The position numbers and the translations under genes were made by a program. The notes below the pieces were generated by a model, which was not told where the DNA came from, searched no databases, and was given only the letters and a program-made list of their open reading frames with translations. Shown here piece by piece: positions 35,770 through 41,156 of a stretch of DNA of 41,156 bases (its first letter is position 1; every line of letters begins with the position of its first letter). Location of the stretch: assembly GCA_020350365.1 (NCBI GenBank), contig CP070712.1, positions 116,353 through 157,508 of the forward strand, read 5' to 3'. This stretch comes from Thermoplasmatales archaeon. GTDB lineage: Archaea > Thermoplasmatota > E2 > DHVEG-1.

Positions 35770-35892
35770 TTATTTTTTCTTGTCTTTCTGTTGGGCAAGA
35801 TACCTTGCACGCTGACCGACCATAAAGAGCTTTGCGATAAATGTTATCTCATTTGCTTCATCCTTATTTGATACTTGCCCTACTATCTGCAT
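35770..35892 (-). CDS. Possible 40-residue protein upstream of the RNase J-like gene
   Basis: A frame from ATG 35892 to TAA reads MQIVGQVSNKDEANEITFIA, then KLFMVGQRARYLAQQKDKKK. It is richer in G+C than the flanking DNA and has balanced, protein-like composition with a helical, basic C-terminal half. There is no good ribosome binding site, and a TTG lies three codons upstream. I do not recognise it. It is on the same strand as the RNase J-like gene, 82 bases before it. The rest of the 330-base gap holds only the purP promoter. Confidence 0.45.
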   Translation of the reverse strand: MQIVGQVSNKDEANEITFIAKLFMVGQRARYLAQQKDKKK

Positions 35893-35985
35893 TATTATCA
35901 ATATCTTTTTTGTTTTCTTTCTTTTAAAGGATTGTTGTACAGTTATTACCTAAAACGTGTTTATCGAAAATATTAAATCTGCCTC

Positions 35986-35993
35986 CTTTATAC
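35986..35993 (+). promoter_or_regulatory. TATA box of purP; message probably leaderless
   Basis: CTTTATAC is centred about 28 bases before the purP ATG, the distance at which archaeal transcription starts. The message would then begin at or next to the start codon. Many genes in this window lack ribosome binding sites in the same way. Confidence 0.5.
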
Positions 35994-36017
35994 AATGGCT
36001 GTAAGGGTGTCGCCTTT

Positions 36018-37085
36018 ATGACGAAAATAAATATCCACGACATGCTTACATCATATGATAAAAATAAACTTACAATAGCAACAGTTTGTTCTCATTCAAG
36101 CCTTCAGATTTTTAATGGAGCGAGAAAAGAAGGTTTTAGAACAATTGGTATCTCTGTTGGTGAAAAAAAGAAATTTTATGATGCTTTTCCATTAGGTAAA
36201 CCTGATGAATTTTTAACCGTAGATAACTACAAAGACATACTAAAATATACAAATGAACTAAAGGAAAAAAATGCAATAATTATACCACATGGTTCTTTTG
36301 TTGAATATCTTGGCGCTGAAAATTTCTTAAAATTGGATATTCCAACTTTTGGTAATAGAGATGTTTTGTTATGGGAGTCAGATAGAGGGAAAGAAAGAAT
36401 CTGGTTGGAAAGAGCAGGTCTTACTATGCCTATGGAAATTAAAAATCCAAGGGATATTGATAATCCTGTTATTGTAAAATATCATGGAGCAAAAGGCGGT
36501 AAAGGTTTTTTCATTGCAAAAACATATGATGAATTTCTTAGAAGAATCAAGAAAGATAAACCATATACTATCCAGGAATTTGTTATGGGGACTCGTTATT
36601 ATCTTCATTATTTTTATTCACCTATCCAAGAAAATGCTTATAAGTTAAGCAAAGGCAGTATTCAACTTCTTTCAATGGACCGTAGAGATGAAACTACTAT
36701 TGATGAGGTTCAAAGACTTGGTTCTATTGCCGAACTTGAGGAAATTGGAATTCATCCTACTTTTGTTGTTACTGGTAACATTCCTATTGTTATGAGAGAA
36801 TCTCTCCTTCCAAAGGTTTTTGAGATGGGTGCTGCAGTTGTTGAAAAATCTTTAAATCTATTTGGTGGAATAATTGGTTCATTTTGCTTGGAAACAGTTG
36901 TAACTGAGGAATTAGAGTTTAAAGTCTTTGAAATTTCAGCAAGAATTGTTGCAGGGACTAACCCATATATATTTGGTTCCCCATATTCAGAATTAATTCA
37001 ACCAGATATGTCAACTGGTAGAAGAATTGCTCAAGAGATAAAATATGCTGCTAAAAAGAATCTTCTTGAAAAAATTTTAACATGA
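36018..37085 (+). CDS. purP: Formate-phosphoribosylaminoimidazolecarboxamide ligase
   Basis: The 355-residue ATP-grasp protein matches PurP from its N-terminus, with IATVCSHSSLQIFNGARKEG and TIGISVG. FPLGKPDEFLTVDNY is followed by IPHGSFVEYLG, then ESDRGKERIWLERAG. The C-terminal ATP-grasp part includes FCLETVV and FEISARIVAGTNPYIFGSPYSEL. It makes formyl-AICAR from AICAR with formate and ATP, replacing the folate-dependent step in archaea. With purE at the other end of the window it shows de novo purine synthesis in this organism. It is transcribed alone. Confidence 0.95.
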   Translation: MTKINIHDMLTSYDKNKLTIATVCSHSSLQIFNGARKEGFRTIGISVGEKKKFYDAFPLGKPDEFLTVDNYKDILKYTNELKEKNAIIIPHGSFVEYLGAENFLKLDIPTFGNRDVLLWESDRGKERIWLERAGLTMPMEIKNPRDIDNPVIVKYHGAKGGKGFFIAKTYDEFLRRIKKDKPYTIQEFVMGTRYYLHYFYSPIQENAYKLSKGSIQLLSMDRRDETTIDEVQRLGSIAELEEIGIHPTFVVTGNIPIVMRESLLPKVFEMGAAVVEKSLNLFGGIIGSFCLETVVTEELEFKVFEISARIVAGTNPYIFGSPYSELIQPDMSTGRRIAQEIKYAAKKNLLEKILT

Positions 37086-37100
37086 AATTCTGATAAATAT

Positions 37101-37110
37101 TATATAAATA
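37101..37110 (+). promoter_or_regulatory. TATA box of the papain-family peptidase gene
   Basis: TATATAAATA lies about 100 bases before the preferred start (37206), so the leader would be about 70-75 bases and contains GGGAGG at 37195-37200. Confidence 0.45.
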
Positions 37111-37205
37111 TTTTAATAAATTAAGAATGTTTATATATTATGAATAATTTATATAGTTATCATGGATTGCATAATCTTAATTTATACTTAAAATGGGAGG
37201 AAAAT

Positions 37206-39041
37206 ATGAAAAAGAATATGAATTTTATTAGGCTGTTAATGATTTCAACAATATCCCTTTTTTTGGTATTTCCTGTTAGTGCAAATATATACCAATCTAT
37301 TGAAAACAATGAAAACTTAATTATTTCACCATTAGAAGATCCACCTATTTCTTTTGATTTAAGAGATGTAAATGGTGAAAATTATGTCACAGGAATTCGA
37401 AATCAAGGTTCATATGGTACATGTTGGACACATGGTTTCTGTGCCTCATTAGAAGGTAACCTTTTAATGACTGGTAATTGGGAGGCTGCAGGCGAAACAG
37501 GAGAACCAGATCTTTCTGAGGCTCACTTAGACTGGTGGAATGGATTTAACACACACAACAATGACGATGATCCTGGAGGTGGAGGATTAGACCCACACTG
37601 GGGTGGTGATTACATGGTTTCCTCAGCATATATTGTAAGAGGTGAGGGAGCCATAAGAGAAATTGATGCTCCATACCAAGAACTTACAACCCCGCCTGAA
37701 AGAGATGATCCAAGTTATCATCATTATTATCCAATGGATATCGAATGGTTTGTCGCAGAACCTGATCTTAGCAATATTAATACAATTAAAAACATAATCA
37801 TGGAAAAGGGAGTTATTGGAACTGCTTTTTGTTCTAGTGATTATTATCAAAATTTTGGTGATTATATTGTTCATTATCAACCCCCTGAAACAACAGATGA
37901 ACCAAACCATGCTGTAGCAATTATAGGTTGGGATGATGAAAAAGTAACTCAGGCTCCTAGCAATGGTGCATGGCTATGTAAAAATAGCTGGGGAGATTGG
38001 GGACCAGAGCATGGATATTTCTGGATTTCATATTATGATAAATGGTGTGGACAACATCCAGAAATGGGTGCAGTTTCTTATCAAGGTGTTGAGTATGAAC
38101 CATACGATTACTTTTACTATCATGATTATCATGGCTGGCGAGATACATTGACAGATGTTTCAGAAGCATTTAATGCATTTTCTGCAACAGCAGAGGAAGA
38201 TATTGTTGCAGTAAGTTTCTACAACGCAGATGATGACGTTACTTATATTGTGAGAATATTTGATGATTTTATTGATGGAGATTTACAAAATGAACTTACT
38301 TCTAAAACTGGCTATATCGACTACAAAGGTTTTCACACAATTGAACTGGATACAATAGTAAGCATTACTGCTGGTGATGATTTCTATATATATGTTCAAC
38401 TGTCAAATGGTGGTCATCCAATTGATAGGACCTCTGAAATTCCTGTTTTACTTGGTGCTAGCAGGTCTCGTGTGATTGTCAAGTCTGTCGCTGCACCTGA
38501 AGAGAGTTACTATAAAAATGGTTCCACATGGTATGATCTTTTTGACTACGAATTTAATGACTCAACTTGGGATGAGTCTGCAAACTTCTGCATAAAAGGA
38601 ATAATTGGTGAAAGAATTTCAGCTGTACCTGATTTAGATTGTGAGGGAGAATTAATATGGGAAAAAGTAAAACCATTAACAGAAATAACTGGAAGCTTCA
38701 CAGTTGAAAATATTGGTGAAGAATATTCAGAACTTGATTGGACCGTTTCCGAATGGCCAGAATGGGGAGATTGGACATTTTCACCAAAAAGTGGTTATAA
38801 TTTATTACCTGAAGATGGTAAAATCACTGTTGAAGTTAGTGTTATAGTACCAGAAGATGAAAATAAAGAATTCACTGGAGATGTAAAAATACAAAATACA
38901 AATAATGAATCTGACTTTGAGATAATTGAGGTATATCTAAAGACACCTAGATCAAGTGGTATTTTCTTTGATTTCATTTTAAAAATCATTGATAGATTCC
39001 CAATACTACAGCTAATATTAACAAAACTATCTATAATCTGA
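37206..39041 (+). CDS. Secreted papain-family (C1A) cysteine peptidase with lectin-like domain and C-terminal tail motif
   Basis: About 611 residues from ATG 37206, chosen because GGGAGG ends 5 bases before it and a signal peptide (1 to about 26) then leads. An in-frame ATG at 37140 has neither. The papain triad is complete: Gln67 (RNQG), Cys73 (GTCW), His235 ([12 protein letters not shown]) and Asn260 (CKNSWGDWG). A lectin-like domain typical of prokaryotic C1A peptidases follows (about 310-470). After that comes an Ig-like domain. The last 35 residues, from TPRSSG to [15 protein letters not shown], resemble the tail of the ASST-like protein. It likely cuts extracellular protein. Sediment MBG-D archaea are known for such peptidases. 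Confidence 0.92.
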   Translation: MKKNMNFIRLLMISTISLFLVFPVSANIYQSIENNENLIISPLEDPPISFDLRDVNGENYVTGIRNQGSYGTCWTHGFCASLEGNLLMTGNWEAAGETGEPDLSEAHLDWWNGFNTHNNDDDPGGGGLDPHWGGDYMVSSAYIVRGEGAIREIDAPYQELTTPPERDDPSYHHYYPMDIEWFVAEPDLSNINTIKNIIMEKGVIGTAFCSSDYYQNFGDYIVHYQPPETTDEPNHAVAIIGWDDEKVTQAPSNGAWLCKNSWGDWGPEHGYFWISYYDKWCGQHPEMGAVSYQGVEYEPYDYFYYHDYHGWRDTLTDVSEAFNAFSATAEEDIVAVSFYNADDDVTYIVRIFDDFIDGDLQNELTSKTGYIDYKGFHTIELDTIVSITAGDDFYIYVQLSNGGHPIDRTSEIPVLLGASRSRVIVKSVAAPEESYYKNGSTWYDLFDYEFNDSTWDESANFCIKGIIGERISAVPDLDCEGELIWEKVKPLTEITGSFTVENIGEEYSELDWTVSEWPEWGDWTFSPKSGYNLLPEDGKITVEVSVIVPEDENKEFTGDVKIQNTNNESDFEIIEVYLKTPRSSGIFFDFILKIIDRFPILQLILTKLSII

Positions 39042-39062
39042 AATTGAAAGTAAAATAAAAAA

Positions 39063-39971
39063 TCATTTACAAAGGGTAACCATTATTGCTATTTGAGCCC
39101 ATAATCTATTTTCAGCCTCATCAAAAATCACTGATTGGTTTCCATGTGCTACTTCCTTTGTAACTTCATAATCATAATATGCTGGCAGGCAGTGTAAAAA
39201 TATTGCATCGTTCTTTGCCACACTCATTAAACTTTCATCAATAGTATATCCTTGAAAATCTCTTATTCTTTTTTCCTTTTCTTTTTCATCCCCCATCGAT
39301 ACCCATGTATCTGTTGCAACAATATCAGCATTTTTTGTACAATTATTAACAACATCTATTACTTCAATTTTGATGCCATATTTTTTTGCTTCTTTAACAA
39401 AGAATTCATCTGGCATATAATTTGCTGGTGTTACAATCTTAATATTCATTCCGACTATTCCACAACCCAAAAGATAGGAATGTGCCATATTGTTTCCACC
39501 ATCGCCAATGTAAACAAAGTTAAGTCCCTTAAGGTTCCCTTTATGTTCTTTTATAGTCATCAAATCAGTTACTATCTGACAGGGATGCTCCTTATTATCA
39601 AGTCCACTAATTACTGGAACTGTTGCATATTTTGCAAGTTCCTTCATTGCCTCATTGCTCATCGCTCTATACATTAATATATCACAATATCTTGAAAGAA
39701 CAAGTGCGGTATCTTCGATTGTTTCTCCCCTACCAAGTTGTAAATCGTTTTTACTAAGAAAAATTGCATGACCGCCAAGTTTAGTCATTCCTACTTCAAA
39801 AGATACTCTAGTACGCGTACTTGATTTTTCAAAAATCATCCCAAGTGTTTTTCCTTTTAACAGTTCAATAGATTCACCGTTCTTTGATTTTCCTTTGAGC
39901 TTAATTGCTAGATCAATTATTTCCTCTAAATCGCCTTTAACATCAAGCATTGAAATAAAATCTCTTTTCAT
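39063..39971 (-). CDS. argF: Ornithine carbamoyltransferase
   Basis: The 302-residue protein has the carbamoyl-phosphate site STRT at 51-54. HPCQ lies at 129-132 and HCLPA at 260-264, with the OTC-specific SMG loop at 226-228. It makes citrulline from ornithine and carbamoyl phosphate, in arginine synthesis or, in reverse, in arginine fermentation. No other arginine gene is in the window, so direction cannot be told. It is convergent with the peptidase gene. No ribosome binding site is evident. Confidence 0.95.
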   Translation of the reverse strand: MKRDFISMLDVKGDLEEIIDLAIKLKGKSKNGESIELLKGKTLGMIFEKSSTRTRVSFEVGMTKLGGHAIFLSKNDLQLGRGETIEDTALVLSRYCDILMYRAMSNEAMKELAKYATVPVISGLDNKEHPCQIVTDLMTIKEHKGNLKGLNFVYIGDGGNNMAHSYLLGCGIVGMNIKIVTPANYMPDEFFVKEAKKYGIKIEVIDVVNNCTKNADIVATDTWVSMGDEKEKEKRIRDFQGYTIDESLMSVAKNDAIFLHCLPAYYDYEVTKEVAHGNQSVIFDEAENRLWAQIAIMVTLCK

Positions 39972-40028
39972 TATTTTGGGGAATGCTATTTATTTCTTTA
40001 AAAGTATCGGATAGATAAACTATATTTT

Positions 40029-41156
40029 TCAATCAGCTATAATAGGAATTTTCCTAAAAATTAATAGTATAATTGAAAAAACAATTGAAGAAACCCCTAA
40101 AAGAATAAATGGAATCCATATACCAAAAACATCTGATAGAAAACCTCCGAAAAACAAAAATATTGTGCTACCAATAATTTGCAATGTAAAAATCGTTCCA
40201 AAAGTTTTTCCTTCAACAGATTCATGAGTTATCTCTGAAATTAATGTAATAATTGCTGGAAATGTAATAAAGACTGTAATTCCCATTAGGGCAATTATAA
40301 GAATAACTAATGAAATATTTGTAAAATAGGTAATTAATATACTTGTTACTCCAACTGTAAAATAAGATAGAAATACAACATTGTTTCTTCCAAATTTACC
40401 ACAAATTCTTCCATATAATATCGATGATATACTACCTATTCCTATCCAAACGGAAACAATTAATCCGATGGCAGTTAAAGATAGCTCAGTGGTCTCTGTT
40501 AAATATAAAGGAAGGTAAGTTATTATTATTCCCCAGGAGGAGCCACTAATTATATAAGCAGGAATTACCAGCTTTATTCTTTTTAAGAAAACTATACTTT
40601 CTTCAATTGCTTCTTTTATAGTTTGTCTCTTTGAGGTTTTGTTTACAAGAAGATATTCTTCTTTAATATTGCTGGTTATAGCCGTACCAATTAAAAGTAC
40701 AATAGAACCTGCAATTGACCAAAGATATAATGGGTATTTCCAGTTTGTAATTTCTGATATGTATAATGTTGTTGATATTGCAATAAAGGCACCGATATCA
40801 GCAAGTCCACTTTGTATACCCATTGCCCAATCAAGCTTGTGTTTTTTAAAAATTCTTGAAATCCAACCTATTCCAATAGGATGAAAAAAACTTTCAGATA
40901 CTCTTAATAAAAACATTATTAAAATTATTGTATAGAATCCATTTACTTGTGTGAAAAGTAACATAGATATACTTGTCAAAAGAATCCCAAAGGAAAGCAG
41001 GGTTCTTGAATTTTTACCATCTGAAAATCTTCCTAGTAATAATTGGGAAAAGATATGAATTATGAGCGATCCACCAGTAATTATTCCGATTTGGGTATAA
41101 CTTAAATTGAAGATTAATTTAAAAATTGGAAATAGAATTGGTATTGCTGCAACTGT
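40029..41156 (-). CDS. MFS transporter, cut at its N-terminus by the window edge
   Basis: The frame is open from the window edge at 41156 to 40029, at least 375 residues; a TTG at 40979 in the same frame is not the true start. Near the edge lies the MFS loop motif LLLGRFSDGKNSR, between helices 2 and 3. About ten further hydrophobic helices follow, with a second motif GRICGKFGRNNV near the middle. It is a member of the drug/proton antiporter-like MFS families. The substrate is unknown. The N-terminal 1-2 helices are missing. Confidence 0.85.
   Translation of the reverse strand, partial: TVAAIPILFPIFKLIFNLSYTQIGIITGGSLIIHIFSQLLLGRFSDGKNSRTLLSFGILLTSISMLLFTQVNGFYTIILIMFLLRVSESFFHPIGIGWISRIFKKHKLDWAMGIQSGLADIGAFIAISTTLYISEITNWKYPLYLWSIAGSIVLLIGTAITSNIKEEYLLVNKTSKRQTIKEAIEESIVFLKRIKLVIPAYIISGSSWGIIITYLPLYLTETTELSLTAIGLIVSVWIGIGSISSILYGRICGKFGRNNVVFLSYFTVGVTSILITYFTNISLVILIIALMGITVFITFPAIITLISEITHESVEGKTFGTIFTLQIIGSTIFLFFGGFLSDVFGIWIPFILLGVSSIVFSIILLIFRKIPIIAD

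Noticed and set aside
35995-36021. Eight-codon upstream frame overlapping the purP start as ATGA
   Set aside because: The TATA box at 35986-35993 places the transcription start after it, so it is probably not in the message.
37140-37205. Longer start of the papain-family peptidase
   Set aside because: No ribosome binding site before ATG 37140, and it would bury the signal peptide; GGGAGG supports ATG 37206.
39252-39677. 141-residue open frame on the plus strand
   Set aside because: It is antisense to argF, whose catalytic motifs are intact, and its product is low-complexity in Phe, Ile, Tyr and Cys.

Overview
The window is a stretch of archaeal chromosome, strongly A+T-rich, from the Thermoplasmata side of Euryarchaeota. 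The archaeal marks are an archaeal-type adenylate kinase, SecY and L15 in spc-operon order, Cbf5, PurP, CDP-archaeol synthase, Taw2 and Tsr3, an XPD-type helicase, and TATA-box promoters with short or absent leaders. A 253-residue heliorhodopsin carries Glu108, His23, His82 and Lys238, the positions I remember for the crystallised TaHeR of Thermoplasmatales archaeon SG8-52-1. Together with a set of secreted peptidases and beta-propeller proteins, this suggests an SG8-52-1 or MBG-D-like sediment archaeon. That placement is inference. I see no CRISPR array, insertion sequence or prophage.

Layout. 1-8.4 kb: 5' part of purE, heliorhodopsin, topoisomerase IA, a secreted sialidase-like propeller, mtnA overlapping a degenerate class II aldolase, and a tandem pair of unrecognised paralogues, the second with an added winged-helix-like tail. 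8.4-15.2 kb: a ribbon-helix-helix regulator, a 52-residue coiled-coil protein and a T4 endonuclease V-like glycosylase on the minus strand, then a MULAN/GIDE-like membrane protein with LemA, a cysteine-rich membrane protein, a PKD protein, an APC transporter and an FG-GAP propeller. 15.3-20.2 kb: tRNA-Ser(GGA) and a conserved minus-strand operon rpl15-secY-adk-EMC3/YidC-like-cmk-cbf5 without L34e or L14e between the genes. 20.4-23 kb: METTL5-like rRNA methyltransferase, tRNA-Ala(GGC), a bacterial-type tRNA-guanine transglycosylase and a divergent YhhQ queuosine-precursor transporter. 23-30.9 kb: secreted arylsulfotransferase-like protein, secreted M28 peptidase, a winged-helix regulator, carS, a zinc protein, an ADP-forming acyl-CoA synthetase subunit, tsr3 and taw2. 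31-36 kb: XPD-like helicase facing a probable operon of a 40-residue ORF, an RNase J-like nuclease, a YhaM-like OB-HD nuclease and a Trm112-like zinc protein. 36-41 kb: purP, a secreted papain-family peptidase, argF and a truncated MFS transporter.

How the genes work together. Secreted peptidases, ASST-like and propeller proteins fit breakdown of detrital polymers, with APC and MFS transporters for uptake. RNA modification is heavily represented (Cbf5, Tsr3, Taw2, METTL5-like, Trm112-like, Tgt). The most notable points are the apparent queuine-salvage pair in an archaeon, heliorhodopsin and a pyrimidine-dimer glycosylase in one window, a shared C-terminal tail on two unrelated secreted proteins, the tandem unknown paralogues with a hairpin around the second ribosome binding site, and an RNase J/YhaM/Trm112-like cluster.
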